Positions 1 through 10,487 of a stretch of 64,000 nucleotides of DNA are shown piece after piece. A program made the translations under genes and the position numbers. The DNA is from Liopterus haemorrhoidalis (lineage: Eukaryota; Arthropoda; Insecta; Coleoptera; Dytiscidae): assembly GCA_963971575.1 (NCBI GenBank), contig OZ020612.1, positions 186,001 to 250,000 on the forward strand. Reading direction: 5' to 3'. Within the stretch, counting starts at the first letter, position 1; each line of letters opens with the position of its first letter. The notes below the pieces were generated by a model that was not told the origin of the DNA, searched no databases, and worked only from the letters and a program-made list of their open reading frames with translations.

Positions 1-1165
1 AAAAGTATTATGGCCTACTCAGATGTGTAAACATAGTTCTGAATTATACATTTTAAATTATACATTTAATTATACCATATGGTCAGTAAAATCTCTTTTG
101 TTCTGTGTATCTTTTTTTAATCTGTGGAATATTTGGGACGCTATAGGTGATATGGCAGAACTCTTAATGGGAAGTTGTTGTAGAATGGCGGATGGCGGGT
201 AGTTCATCTAGCGAACTATAAAAGCGTGTTGTTCTTTAGTGCAGGAAGATTATAAATTGGCCTTTTGAGTGTAATTAGGGCAGATTAAGGGGCGCTGTCA
301 GACACTGCACTGATGAGAAATGATTTCGGGAATCATGTCAGAGCTAGAATGGCTCTGGCCGCGTATTAATAGTCCGCAATGACATTTAACTCTGTGACGC
401 TCTGCGAGAGGCGAGATGCGAGATGCGAGGTACCACATCACCACCGCCACACAATACATTCGGAAGCCAAGTGTTTATGTTTTTTTATCCAATCTTTTAG
501 TGGAAACATTGAAAATTTATTTCGTCATGTTTTTAAAATTAGCTACATATATCTCAGGTTATAAACCTGCAACTCTCACCTTTAAATATTAGAGACAATC
601 GTAAAAATAAACGATATGACGCAACGAATCACATGCTTTAAATTAGGTAATTAATTACATAAAAATTACTCAACTAAGACACGCGGCTGCTTTCATTCAT
701 ATATTTATTTACTCATTTGGTACTGCTACAGTTTTACCACTGTCAAGAGTTTACAAAAATATCTGAATGTAAGAAGCAAATATTTATTTATTTAGTACAG
801 TGGTAAATTATTACAAAAACAAGATACTTGCACCTTCCTAAAATGATTAACACTAAGCAAGACTTGAACCATTTCTATATGGTTGCGGTCTAAGCCGGCT
901 ACGACTATTTTTTTCCGGTAACGAAGCAGTGAATACAAAGCACCACCAGCAAGTCGTGGCGTGTAAAATTTGGATGTTCGTGGTACTGACAGAAATATAA
1001 TAGTGGGGAGGAATTTAGTCTCGCATTTCGTGTAGCCTACTGTTTCCCAACCGGAGGTCCACGGAACCCTAGTAGTCCGCAAGTGATGCCGAAGAGATCC
1101 TGAGCCATAAGTGCATTTTTTGCGTTCTCCAAACTATTTTGTAAAAGGGCGCACAATAAACTAAA
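1..1165. other. Unassigned AT-rich sequence at the left edge
   Basis: No gene, RNA or bounded repeat could be supported here. A minus-strand open stretch at about 1082-792 has slightly raised GC, but its translation was not recognised as any family. The segment is presumably intronic or intergenic sequence upstream of the octopamine receptor exons. Confidence 0.5.
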
Positions 1166-1167
1166 AA

Positions 1168-1169
<2 letters not shown>

Positions 1170-1199
<30 letters not shown>
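1170..1199. repeat. (TA)n microsatellite
   Basis: Fifteen uninterrupted TA units lie immediately before the jockey-like fragment. Similar TA runs recur at about 8971-9012, 9372-9401 and 51638-51667, often at junctions between repeat families. Confidence 0.9.
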
Positions 1200-1620
1200 C
1201 TGTATCAATGCATACAACAGCAGAATATTGTGCCCCAGTATGGATAAACAGCTCTCATTCAAGAAAAGTGGACATAGCATTGAGTGAAACGATGCGAATA
1301 ATAACTGGCGCCATTAGGTCAACACCTACCGGCTACCGGCTGGCTACCAGTTCTCGCTCATGTTCAGCCATACCATATACGTCGCCTGTCAACCTCTTGC
1401 ATGTGTATGGGAAAATAAATGAAAATGCAGAATATCCTATATATGACCTGGCCAGTACCAACTTTCACAGACCGAAATCCCGCCACCCATCACTTATTAC
1501 AGCAAAGATCACCACTGTTACAACGCAAAAGAAACTTACTTTTGGTTTACTTTGCTGCCAGATCAAAAACTTCCGAGTCTTCTTCCCACTGGTCGCATTA
1601 TTCTATAATATATAATGTGC
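1200..1620 (+). pseudogene. Jockey-like non-LTR retrotransposon, C-terminal reverse transcriptase relic
   Basis: The translation begins with a block of the form TAEYCAPVWINSSHSRKVD, followed by MRIITGAIRSTPT. This is the well-known region downstream of the reverse transcriptase catalytic core in jockey-clade elements, where AEYCAPVW and the ISGT.RSTP block are conserved. The next conserved block, WLPVLAHVQPYHIRR-like, is found in a different frame at about 1335-1400. The terminal PIYDL...KSRHP segment then returns to the first frame, so at least two frameshifts break the reading frame. There is no endonuclease domain and no catalytic YADD box, so this is a short 5'-truncated dead copy. Family assignment rests on motif recognition only. 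Confidence 0.8.
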
Positions 1621-1653
1621 GTTTGTAATGTTGACTGGGAGTGAAAAGGCCAC

Positions 1654-1679
1654 GGGCCATAAAGTACACTTTATGGCCC
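1654..1679. repeat. 26-bp near-perfect palindrome
   Basis: GGGCCATAAAGT is followed by a 2-base loop and its exact reverse complement ACTTTATGGCCC. It lies just 3' of the jockey-like fragment. It may be a short cruciform or a transposon footprint; no function is assigned. Confidence 0.8.
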
Positions 1680-2995
1680 TACGGCGATCTACACTGTCGT
1701 TATAAATGAAAAAGCAAATCAATAATTTTATATTTATGCCCGGCTGTGCAAAAAAATATTTACCCACATAATAACTTACATTGTATTCGTTACCGTAAAA
1801 TCAACAAATTTCATATTTTTATACAATTTTCTTACAAAAAATATATATTTTTGCCTCTATGTAAATTTGCTCTTATTTTTCAAAATTGCGTCAGTTCGTC
1901 GTGGGATGGTGTGCACAAGCTTTTCAAAATTATACTGTGAGAAAGAGTTCCATATTTCCAACAAGTAAAAATATTTTCATTAACAAACGTATAATTTATT
2001 TGTTATTTACAGCCTTATACATTTTGGCTGTCAAGTCGATAATAAGGGAGATATTTCAACAGTTTAGTTTTACGGTGTCCCGCCGTAATTCCAAATAAGA
2101 TGAAATAAATTTGTTTTCTTATTATAAACAATTTTTGTTATATAGATTTTTCTGTTAAGTCCATAATAAAGAAGATATTAAGTTTTTTAGTAAACAGTAT
2201 TAACCCCGAAACACACTCTTAGAATGAAAAATTTGAGATGACATATAGCCTATGTTCGAATCCTGGTTGGACTCTTATCATCCTACTGAATTACGTGAAA
2301 ACATGTTCAGCAATTTTTGCGTAAATCTTAGACAAACAGACCGACGGACAAATTGATATTTTGCGGTTATCGTCTAATAATCATCTGAAACGTGTAGAAA
2401 CCAAATACGACGCCGATTTTAATTTTATTATTCTAGAATTGAGTTTAAATAAATCTTTTGTAAAAAAATCGACATATAAATGCAAGCGAACTCGTGTGAT
2501 TTTGTGCTCTATTAGTGAAAGTACCTAACTAAGTGTCTTAATTGAATAATATTTATTTAAAATGTTTCCGCAAGGAATGAGGGAAAATTCTCTTCAATCT
2601 ATTAAGTCATTACGTCTTGATTTGTAATGATAAATAACAGGGGGAGGGCACGATGAAAAATGAGTTGAATTCGCATATTGTTGCGGTCACCCCGGTCCCG
2701 GGCCGGGTACCGCCCCCGCCCCACGGAGCCCCTAGATCAGCCGATACTCTGCACGAATATACGCTGCTATATAAAACTTTGCTCCAGTGACCCGGCACGT
2801 TATTTCCTGACAACCTAACCTAACTTTCTGCACCGACATAATCTTAATAAGAGAGGGCTGACTCGGGAAAAACACGGCAGCCCACACATTAACACTCAGA
2901 CACAGCGCTTAACTATTAAATTACGTGCTCTTATTACTCCGTCAAGGAGCACAGGCCAAACATTAAATGCATCCGATACAACTGAGTACGGTTGA
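1680..2995. other. Gene-poor stretch with a local GC-rich patch
   Basis: No coding feature was recognised. A distinctly GC-rich patch at about 2680-2740 (CCCGGGCCGGG and C-rich runs) is followed by a TATATAAA-like box at about 2768. This could be a relic of a GC-rich repeat or a minor promoter. Nothing downstream supports a transcript. Confidence 0.35.
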
Positions 2996-2999
2996 CTTG

Positions 3000-3540
3000 A
3001 CTTTTCTTTTGTATTTCTGGAGGTGTGGGATGGACATAAGAGAAGCAAAGGGAAAGAGAAACGGAGGAATATATTATAGTAGAAGAATTGAGAAGGAAGG
3101 ATAAGCAGGTACAGGATCAGGAAAGAACAGACAGAATAGACAAATCACGGGGTTTGAAAAGATATAAAGAAATAAGACTGATCGTAATACCGAGATACCT
3201 GAAGGGGAAAAGAGGAAGATCAGGTGGTAGAGCCAGGAGGATAGCGAGGCTGTAATGCGACAACGAAGAGAGGAACAACAGGTACTGGCCAAAGCCAGTG
3301 GACAAGCTTTGCAGAAAGTACTAGGAAGAAAAGGAAACCTTACAGCATTTACATAAGAGGTGCAAGAAGATGGCAGTCTGGGAGAAAGAGATAAAGGAAC
3401 TGATGAGTGAGCATGGCAGAGAGAAAAAGGGGTCAGAGAACTGGAAGCAAGAAGGAAGTAGATCGGAGAGGGAAACCGGAATGAGAATAGGAAGAAAGAG
3501 GGGAACTCTGGAGGAAGAAGAAAGAAATGAGATAATTTTT
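3000..3540 (+). pseudogene. Non-LTR retrotransposon C-terminal relic, copy 1 (same family as 24650-25545)
   Basis: The fragment encodes, with stops, the blocks RYKEIRLIVIPRYLKG, GGRARRIARL and CDNEERNNRY, then a cysteine-rich end in which one cysteine of the CX2C pair is lost. It is the same C-terminal region, in the same order, as the longer relic at 24650-25545. That includes the purine-rich KRCKKMAVWEKEIKELMSE tail and the final GGAAGAAG-rich stretch. A stop after IARL and another in the zinc-knuckle region show it is dead. The family is a jockey/R1-type non-LTR element common in insects. Confidence 0.75.
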
Positions 3541-4795
3541 TTTGTAAATTATGAAATATTGTGTAGGTCTATAGGGCCTTATGCTTCAATAAATACGATT
3601 GCTATTAATAACGACTACCTTGACATAGAAGCTCTACTTTTCCCTTTGGGAACTCTCAGTTAGCATCATACAAATTTTTCATCTTTCTGTTAAGGCCAGG
3701 ATAACGACCACAGTTTTCACAAGTTTCTCATACAAAACTAACAATTTAATGTTTAAAACTTTGACACATGCGGCAAAATAAATAAAAAAGACAGTCCACA
3801 AAAATGCTCAGAGCTGATGAAATGTGAGCCTGTCTATTTTTTAAACTATTTTTATAAACTAATACTGACTCATCTCAAAATTTATATTGTAGGGGGTGAA
3901 AACTGTTTGTTAAAAACTTAAAATATCTTCCTTATTTATTGGCTTAAAATGTATCTAATAAAAACTGTTCATAATAAGAAGACAAATCTTTTTTGTTCAA
4001 TTCATTTTTTTACAAGTATTTGAAGAGTTATGGGGACTAAAACTAAAATATACATATATTTCCCTTATTATGGACTTATATGTATAGGAAACAGAGTGAC
4101 AATTCTGTCACAAGGAATGTGTGAAGTTCTTGAGATTGAGGATATCAGACTTGTCCCCAAAAAACATTTTCTCAATTCTGGAATATTTAGCAGATATTTT
4201 TGTGAAAGCCGTGAATGATAAATACTGCATTAGATGGTATTAGTTCGGAATGTGGCATGTGCTGGCATAACAACACTACATTTTATGATTTACAATGTTT
4301 CAGAACGCGCCCCTATATTTTACATAAACATATTATGAAAATATCAAATGGATATTGAAACTCAATACGTTTCAAACAAAAACTAGTGTAGGACAGGCTA
4401 CTACCCTTTACGCTATCTTTTTTACATTGTTTTTCATTTTTACCGACCGTCACGTGTAGAGAGGTAGGGAGCTATTGTATTCATAACAATTTTGAATTTT
4501 CTAGATTTTTGCAGTTAGTCTTAAATTAATATACTGTAGACTACCTCCTGTACACTGTGGATTATCACTAACAAGTTTGTCATATGGTAAGACGAACAAC
4601 AGTTCAGACCTCTAAATTTAATATATTGTACGTTGTCGTTTGTAGATATTTTCCTAAACTTATAGTTAGTGAGTTGTTTTAATGAGACAAACAAAAACAT
4701 ATTGGATATCTCAGTATATATCGGAGAGAACGTTCATATTATATGCCTTTACATAACCGCGATAACAAAATGTCATCGCGCTGATTACAACAAAT
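3541..4795. other. Unassigned AT-rich stretch
   Basis: No coding feature, RNA gene or bounded repeat could be supported. Short open frames in this stretch have no recognisable family signature. Confidence 0.5.
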
Positions 4796-5071
4796 CTCGC
4801 CCAAAATTATAAAGATGAACAGTAAATATGATCAATTTAGGTAATTAGGTTAAATAACTTTTGTTAAATAATTTTTTTCGAAATATTTTTCTGATATGAA
4901 ATATTCGTAAAAATCTTACAATCGACACGAGTAAACTCCCATTTCTAGTCAATCGATTTTTACCAAAAGTTGAATAACTCGTGCCATTGATGTCAAATGC
5001 TTAAATATGAAGTTTCATAAAAATCCTTTTAGCCGAATTTGCTCTGCACACACAGACAGACGGACGGAAAA

Positions 5072-5108
<37 letters not shown>

Positions 5109-5275
5109 TGGACGGACGGGCGGACAGACAGACAGACAGACCGACAAACATTATGCTAAAAAATGTCAAAACGTTATGTAGGGACCTCAATTCGTGGAGA
5201 TCCATCGAAATCTCAAAATGTCAAAATCGGTATGATCACAATACCTCCCTTATATATGTTGGCGGTCGGTAAAAA
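4796..5275 (+). repeat. Family A repeat (copy A1), 5'-truncated, with GACA microsatellite
   Basis: The copy matches the 3' two-thirds of a roughly 600-bp family seen at 11.7, 17.4, 27.1, 48.7, 51.5 and 63.3 kb. Shared landmarks are AATCGACACGAGTAAACTCC, GTGCCATTGATGTCAAA, TTTGCTCTGCAC, a CAGA/GACA microsatellite (5046-5143), then ATCGGTATGATCACAATACC and the end TTGGCGGTCGGT. Complete copies begin with ACCGACCGCCA, which is the inverse of that end, so the family has roughly 11-bp terminal inverted repeats. This suggests a non-autonomous DNA transposon. No coding capacity is seen. Confidence 0.85.
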
Positions 5276-5879
5276 CATAGTGTTATTAATCATAATTTAG
5301 GCATAAATTAAAAAATAATCTTTTTTTCAACACATAATATGCGATATTTTTCGAATTTCTCCGAATAGGCTTTCTTCGTCATACCTACGAAATCGTAAAA
5401 AAGCTATCTGATCGAGTGGCGAGGGGTGTGTTTACATTTCCATATTTGAAAATATATTCAACATTCCACCGAGATATTTTATTTCTTTATTGTTTGAATG
5501 TAAAATTGTTTCTTCCGATATTTTCTTTACAATTAATTTTGTCTCAGAATCACATTTCTCGAGAGTAAATATTTCCCTGTAATTGATATTTCATTATGCA
5601 ACTTTTGTTTTTTTGTAATTTTAAATTCCCTTTCAGAAAAATATTTCTTTTTCTTAAGCACTAATTTTCTTACATCAATCCTCGATTTATTTTTTGCTGC
5701 TCTTTTATCATTTCCCTTTTGATATGTGCGTCAAAAAAATTGATACTTTTATTAACAAACACAACTTTATTTTTACAAATAATTATATTTTTACGCGCTT
5801 TTTGCCCAGAATGTAAGAAATTAGTTTCTTTAATTGTTGAAACTAAATCATAAACTAAAGGAAAAACATCCAAATTTAT
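5276..5879. other. Unassigned AT-rich stretch
   Basis: Nothing beyond low-complexity AT sequence was recognised. It separates the A1 repeat from the mariner relic and may include eroded mariner sequence. Confidence 0.45.
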
Positions 5880-6195
5880 TTAATCGAAAATGAATAATTT
5901 TTTATCGTGACAATGCACGGCATCACTCAGCAAAAATAACCCGCGAAAAAATTCAAGACATAAACTGGGAAATTATTCCACATCCACCGTATGCATCCGT
6001 CTGGCGTTTTCCGATTTTCACCTATTTAGGTCCTTGGAAAATTCACTCGGAGATAAAAAAAATTCTAAATATTAGCGATGTATAAAATCATGTGATCAGT
6101 TATTTTAAGTCAAAACCAGAAAACTTTTATGGAGAGGGTATCGAAAAATTAATATAATGTTGGGAAGCAATAATAAATAATGATTATATTTTGTA
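5880..6195 (+). pseudogene. mariner transposase relic (C-terminal DD34D region)
   Basis: The reading contains FYRDNARHHSAKITREKIQ, then NWEIIPHPPYASVW, then YFKSKPENFYGEGIEKLI and CWEAIINN. These match the mariner transposase series HDNARPH...PHPPYSPD...SKP..FY..GIEKL..RW. The second catalytic Asp lies in the DNAR block. The third catalytic Asp (YSPD) is lost, replaced by YASV, and two stops interrupt the frame before the C-terminus. The N-terminal DNA-binding domain was not found. This is an old inactive copy, and its terminal repeats are not clear. Confidence 0.85.
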
Positions 6196-6417
6196 ATTAA
6201 AAAAAAAAAAAAAATCTGAAAAAAATATAATGTACTCTAAAATATATTTCGATCATATACTAAATATCTTGTAAGCTATGTAACATTTAAAAGACGTGAT
6301 TGCACCATTAAATTTTTCCCTTAAAAAGGCAAAATTTGTTTAACATAACCGACCTTCTATCACTTCTAGTTTATGAGATCTCCATGGGGAAATTCGAGTA
6401 ATATATAGGGTTTCTGG

Positions 6418-6712
6418 CAGAGCCGCAGTAAGGGGGAGGGGGGAGGGGGCGCACTAAGGAAAAGGGCGCTGACGGGCTTGACTAAGGGGCGTCATTGTGA
6501 AGATGAGGACCTTTTTTTTGCTCGTTACTTGGATTCTGAGAGGTGAGGACCTTTTTTTTTTTGCTCGTTACTTGTTACTTGGATTTTGGGAGGTGAGGAC
6601 CTTTTTTTTTGCTCATCTCTTAAATTTTGAGAGCTGAGAATCTTTTTTTTTTTGCTAAGGGCACCAAAACACGGCTCTGCCCCTAGCGCAAGTTTTCCTT
6701 ACTGCGGCTCTG
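6418..6712. mobile_element. hAT-type MITE with perfect 16-bp TIRs and 8-bp TSD
   Basis: Perfect terminal inverted repeats CAGAGCCGCAGTAAGG / CCTTACTGCGGCTCTG bound a 295-bp element. It is flanked by the perfect 8-bp duplication GTTTCTGG at 6410-6417 and 6713-6720, which is diagnostic of the hAT superfamily. The interior holds three to four tandem copies of a roughly 55-60 bp unit (GTGAGGACC, poly-T, GCTCGTTACTTGGATT) at about 6497-6655. There is no coding sequence. Intact ends and duplication suggest a fairly recent insertion. Confidence 0.95.
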
Positions 6713-8195
6713 GTTTCTGGACTCGTCTCGACTGGACTCGGGACTCTGGAAGAAGAGTCCCGAAGAATATTTAGGTAAAAACTCGGACTCGGGCCTCGAC
6801 TCTAATACTCGACTAGTCCACATTTTTAAAATTAAGTAAAAACCAATAAATTCAAAAGGAGCTTTCTAGAAATGTTTTGATAAATTTCTAGATTTATGTT
6901 TTATTTATTGTTTTGAATTACACACATTGCTACGGATATTAACGGAGAATCATCTTCATTAATCAAATCAAATCTTCGCTAATCAAATTGGTGTACATTT
7001 GTTTAAACCACTTGAACGTTATCAACTTATTAAATTCAACTTATTGTTTTTACATAATATTCGATGTATATACAATTAACAGCTAAAATCAGATCGAGAC
7101 TTGCCTTAAGTCCCTTAATTCGTTAGTATTTCTCAAATATTTCTACCTTAAGATAAAAAGCAATCTAGTTTTAAAATTTAAGTTTTGAAAATAAATAAAT
7201 TGATTAATAAATAAATTTCAGTACATATTCTTTTTAATTTCTTGGAACGATCACAAATTTCAGTTGACAATCTTGTGATGTAGTAAATAATTCTAATTTT
7301 AACATATTTTGTATTTTATTTTTTGTTACAAAAACTTCACCTATGAGAATCATTATTGAGCTCCAAAATATTAAACGTTTTCGCTTATTCATTTCAGTTT
7401 AGATTTAGTTTCGGACTGGACTCGGATTCGATGAGTTTTCAACTAGATACCTACGAAATCCTGAACAGATTTTAACCAGAAAAATGCATATAAAGTTTTT
7501 AGTTTTATTGAATAAAATTTAGCTGATTTATCATGGTATTCAAGTTTAAAGGTACAAACTGTGTGCCATTGTTATTAAATATGTGGTTCGCATCCATATA
7601 TCAGTCTAAAAGTTTTTCGAGTGAAATAAATTTGCGATTTTCCAATTAAAACAGGGAAATGTCGTATAGTCGTGTATACGGTAGATCAATAGCAATTCGA
7701 TTAAATTTGTGCATGACCTATCAAAAATCGTATGCTAACTTGACTTGAGCTTTCATCAATACTGAAAATAAATTTAATAAAAATGTTTGAAAGAAATAAT
7801 TTGTTGATTTATGTGAAGTCTTTGATAGCTGTATGTGGGTGTGTGGGAGGGGACGATGGAAGAGACGGTCTGCGGCTCTCCTATATAAATTAAAAGTTAC
7901 TAATGAAAGTTCTAATCAAGTAGGACTGTGTTATGGAGCCCGGTGAAATATGTTCTCGGGGCGAGCTGGCGGCCCGCTGAGACCGCCTTTTTCTTTTCCA
8001 CTCCTTAATCACGCTTATACAGCTGCACTTTTCATCCTCTGCTAAATCTAATTATTACTTCTTTTATTTTATAGCGGCGGATTGGTTTTTACTACAGGGC
8101 TTACGTTCGACCTGCATTACGCACAAAGAGACCTATCGCACACAAAATTACATACGGGCTGCCCGATTGAATTTTGGCTGCTATTTTACTTACAC
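6713..8195. other. Unassigned stretch with ACTCGGACTC-type simple motifs
   Basis: Repeated GACTCGG/ACTCGGACTC motifs occur at about 6720-6830 and again at about 7400-7440. They probably mark the two ends of an eroded element into which the 6418-6712 hAT element inserted. No coding feature was recognised. A GC-richer patch at 7840-7990 is unassigned. Confidence 0.35.
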
Positions 8196-8340
8196 CAGTG
8201 ATTCCCAACCCAAATCTTATCACTGACCGACAAAAAGACTTTTCTTTACGCGGACAGTTAAAATATATAATTATTGGGACCGGCTTAAATATTATTTTAC
8301 AAGTATAATTTACTGTAAAACTTTTGTTAAATTTATTTAA
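8196..8340 (+). mobile_element. 5' end fragment of a CAGTG-type hAT element
   Basis: CAGTGATTCCCAACCCAAAT resembles the 5' terminus of the CAGTGTTTCTCAACC family found at 33477, 48748 and 56507, and the GACCGAC/CGCGGAC motifs just inside are similar. The 3' terminus is missing, and the sequence passes into the SINE-like repeat at about 8340. Confidence 0.5.
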
Positions 8341-8710
8341 CACGCATTTTTTGTGTTTTTTGCTTGACTACGTAAAATATTTAATAACTTATCTAACACA
8401 CTGAACCAGTATGCTTTGATAGTGTAATGGCTAGCATACTCGCGTTATATTTTGCAAACTAAAGATCGCTCCGCTCTTCAGGTAATTTTATTTTTTCTTT
8501 TTTTTTCGCATTTTTATTTTTTTCAAAATTCTAGTTAATTTGAGCAAATGTTGCATTTAACTTTTAGAAGCGTAAATTTAATAATCAGTGGAGATTATTG
8601 AAATTGAATAACGAAATCAGTGGGGCGGGGTTATGACTTAAAACAACCAATGGAAGCCATAGGCGCAATTTTCAAAATCTTAATGAACCTTGCTATATAT
8701 ATATAGTTGG
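8340..8710 (+). repeat. tRNA-derived SINE-like repeat, family B (copy B1)
   Basis: A tRNA-like head at 8411-8480 (GTGTAATGGCTAGCATACTC as A box, GATCGCTCCGC as a decayed B box) is followed by a body also found at 13.9, 29.3, 60.6 and 63.1 kb. Shared blocks are ATTTTATTTTTTCT, GCAAATGTTGCATTTAA and AAAAGCGTAAATTTAATAA, ending in CAATTTTCAAAATCTTAATG. The copy ends in a short TA run. The best-preserved B box is in the 29.3-kb copy (GGGTTCGGTTCC). The family is probably a polymerase III SINE with a tRNA-Asp/Glu/Val-like head. Confidence 0.75.
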
Positions 8711-8790
8711 ATTGTTGTTCTTGACGAAAAATGTAGGAGGAAATAAAAATTCTTGATTACTCGTCAAAAGTTTATTATAAAATATTAAGA

Positions 8791-8823
8791 GACGTTTCGA
8801 CTGGTAAATCCAGTCATCCTCAG
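8791..8823 (-). ncRNA. Hammerhead-like ribozyme motif 1
   Basis: On the minus strand the order is CTGAGGA, one unpaired T, a perfect 6-bp stem GACTGG/CCAGTC with a 5-base loop, then GAAACGTC. CUGANGA...GAAA is the hammerhead core and GUC the expected cleavage triplet, with helix III reduced to two base pairs as reported for Penelope-like elements. Stem I is short here (AGA/TCT). The extra base between CUGAGGA and stem II departs from the canonical consensus, so activity is uncertain. Confidence 0.5.
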
Positions 8824-8969
8824 TCTAGAGTACGTTGTCAATATTTTAAAATAAGTATATTCTTATAAAAAAATATACGGAAATGAAATTGAAAAAACCA
8901 TCCCAAACACATACAGAGTAGACAGGCAGTGTAGAACAGTCATGTTCGGTATAGAACGGTCAGTTCATG

Positions 8970-8970
<1 letters not shown>

Positions 8971-9012
<42 letters not shown>
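8971..9012. repeat. (TA)n microsatellite
   Basis: About 20 TA units abut the left arm of the 122-bp inverted repeat. A second TA run (9372-9401) lies just outside the right arm. Confidence 0.9.
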
Positions 9013-9015
<3 letters not shown>

Positions 9016-9078
9016 ATTGTGTTTCTTGTTTAATCGTCAAATAGGTAGGAAAAATAATAAATTAGTTTAATTCATTGG

Positions 9079-9115
9079 GACGTTTCGCATATATATTAGT
9101 TTTATGCATCTTCAG
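9079..9115 (-). ncRNA. Hammerhead-like ribozyme motif 2
   Basis: This is the exact inverse of the motif at 9242-9278: CTGAAGA, one T, stem II GCAT/ATGC with an AT-rich loop, then GAAACGTC. It lies in the left arm of the inverted repeat. Confidence 0.45.
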
Positions 9116-9241
9116 CCTGTGATATGCAGTTTATAATTTTTAAATTTTAATTTTTACACTAAGTTTTTATTACAACGACCACCGTATTTTATAATGTACG
9201 TCCATTACATCAGCCACTGATGATTAACTGCATATCACAGG

Positions 9242-9278
9242 CTGAAGATGCATAAAACTAATATATATGCGAAACGTC
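9242..9278 (+). ncRNA. Hammerhead-like ribozyme motif 3
   Basis: CTGAAGA, one unpaired T, stem II GCAT...ATGC, then GAAACGTC. Upstream CACAGG and downstream CCAATG allow a stem I of GG/CC, a 2x2 internal loop and then further pairs. Such an internal loop is usual in natural hammerheads. The stem II sequence differs from motif 1 (GACTGG/CCAGTC) while pairing is preserved, so the structure covaries. Confidence 0.5.
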
Positions 9279-9369
9279 CCAATGAATTAAACTAATTTAT
9301 TATTTTTCCTACCTATTTGACGATTAAACAAGAAACACAATTATTATCCTGACTCGTCAAGATCATTCA

Positions 9370-9401
<32 letters not shown>

Positions 9402-9402
9402 C

Positions 9403-9570
9403 TGCATATATTTAGAAACCTGAATAATGGTATTAGACATTCGAATTAAAATTAACAAAAGAAATATTTTAACATAAATTTTGTTTTGGCATCCCAAATA
9501 ATCATCATTCACTTACTAAATACCTGCGAAGCCCTGAAATGTGTGAAAATTCACACTTCACATAAATTTT
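9403..9570 (-). mobile_element. Penelope-like element 3' terminal unit, family C (copy C1)
   Basis: The unit reads, on the minus strand, from AAGTGTGAATTTTCACAC through CAGGGCTTCGCAGGTATTTA to AAATATATGCAGTA. The same GTGTGAA(T/A)TTCACAC...CGCAGGTAT segment directly follows the GIY-YIG coding fragment at 59984-60316, which ties this family to the 3' end of a Penelope-like retroelement. Other copies lie at 14.7, 30.1, 35.8, 58.0, 58.2, 62.8 and 63.8 kb. Confidence 0.7.
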
Positions 9571-9745
9571 TATTGTTATATTTTAAAATATTTACAATTC
9601 AGAATAAAAAAAAAAAAAAAAAACATAAAATTTGGAATCTATTATTATTTATTTATTAAAGATAAATAAATATAAGTGCATTATTAACAAAACTTTGGAA
9701 ATTAAAAATTTCTTAACTAGTGTGTGCATAATACCATTTCGGGGA

Positions 9746-9893
9746 AATGTCATGGCGGGCAAGTGTCCGTCGGGTAAACTGTCCGGGAACGTGTCTCTGG
9801 GTCACGTGGCCCGCATCATTTTTAAAGTACGCGTCGCGGTTCAGAATGGTATTCACATTGTCAAAATAGCCTCCTCCCATATGTCGCTGGTAC
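9746..9893 (-). other. Candidate short coding exon, unrecognised
   Basis: A locally GC-rich block in AT-rich surroundings is open on the minus strand. Read from about 9893 it starts YQRHMGGGYFDNVNTILNRD and continues about 50 residues. It is preceded by a plausible 3' splice site (T-rich tract, then CCTCAG/GTACC) and followed by a possible donor (AAATG/GTATTA). No protein family was recognised. The plus strand is also open here, so this could equally be a GC-rich repeat. Confidence 0.2.
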
Positions 9894-9919
9894 CTGAGGC
9901 CAAAAACACACATTTATGA

Positions 9920-10485
9920 GTGCTCCCTGGACCTGGAATTGTTTCATTCAGCTTAATGTAATCTTCCATTTTGCTGTTGGTGTTCGCCTGTAAATGGTGT
10001 TATAATCCAGTTATCTGAATAAAGCAAATAGTTTAGTTATAAGAGAGAAATAAAATGAAAGCAAATTTAATTGGCATTTCTCTCGTTTAGTCTTTCGCCG
10101 TAATATAATCATCCTGAAATGAAAATACTGTTTAGCATTATTATTCAACAGCAACTGTCACACAATTCGAAATACTCCAGCGATTTTTATGATGTATCTA
10201 ACAGGACGCCTGTTCCTGTTACCTGTTTTCTTTTTTTATATCATTTTTAGGGTTTTGTAGGTATGACCAAAAAACTGTTATAACGTCACTAATCTATATA
10301 TTTGTCTTCTTTTTATAAAAATTACAACGAAAATTACAAAATTAAATATTCCAATGTGTATAAAAACTTCTTAATAGTAAATAATAGTAATAATAATAAT
10401 AATAATTAGATGAGTTACGTCCGTAAGATAGTATAGTTGATAGGTAATGGGATTCGGACCAGTCAGAAAATAAAACAAAATTTAT
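9920..10485. other. Unassigned AT-rich stretch
   Basis: No coding, RNA or bounded repeat feature is seen apart from a short (TAA)n run at about 10387-10407. Confidence 0.5.
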
Positions 10486-10487
10486 TA

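Larger units (their letters stand above)
9010..9347. repeat. Perfect 122-bp inverted repeat carrying two hammerhead-like motifs
   Basis: Arms 9010-9131 and 9226-9347 are reverse complements over all 122 bases, as read by eye, with a 94-bp spacer. Each arm contains a hammerhead-like motif facing outward from the spacer. Perfect identity points to a recent inverted duplication or foldback synthesis. Penelope-like elements are known to integrate with inverted or tandem partial copies and to carry hammerhead ribozymes in their terminal repeats, which fits. No reverse transcriptase sequence is present here. Confidence 0.85.

Noticed and set aside
5039..5272. Open frame full of TDRQTDRQ repeats
   Set aside because: It is the GACA microsatellite of family A read as protein. 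Similar frames occur in copies A2 and A3.
9061..9120. Possible tRNA gene in the structured segment
   Set aside because: The pairing fits a hammerhead-like motif and lacks A and B boxes.
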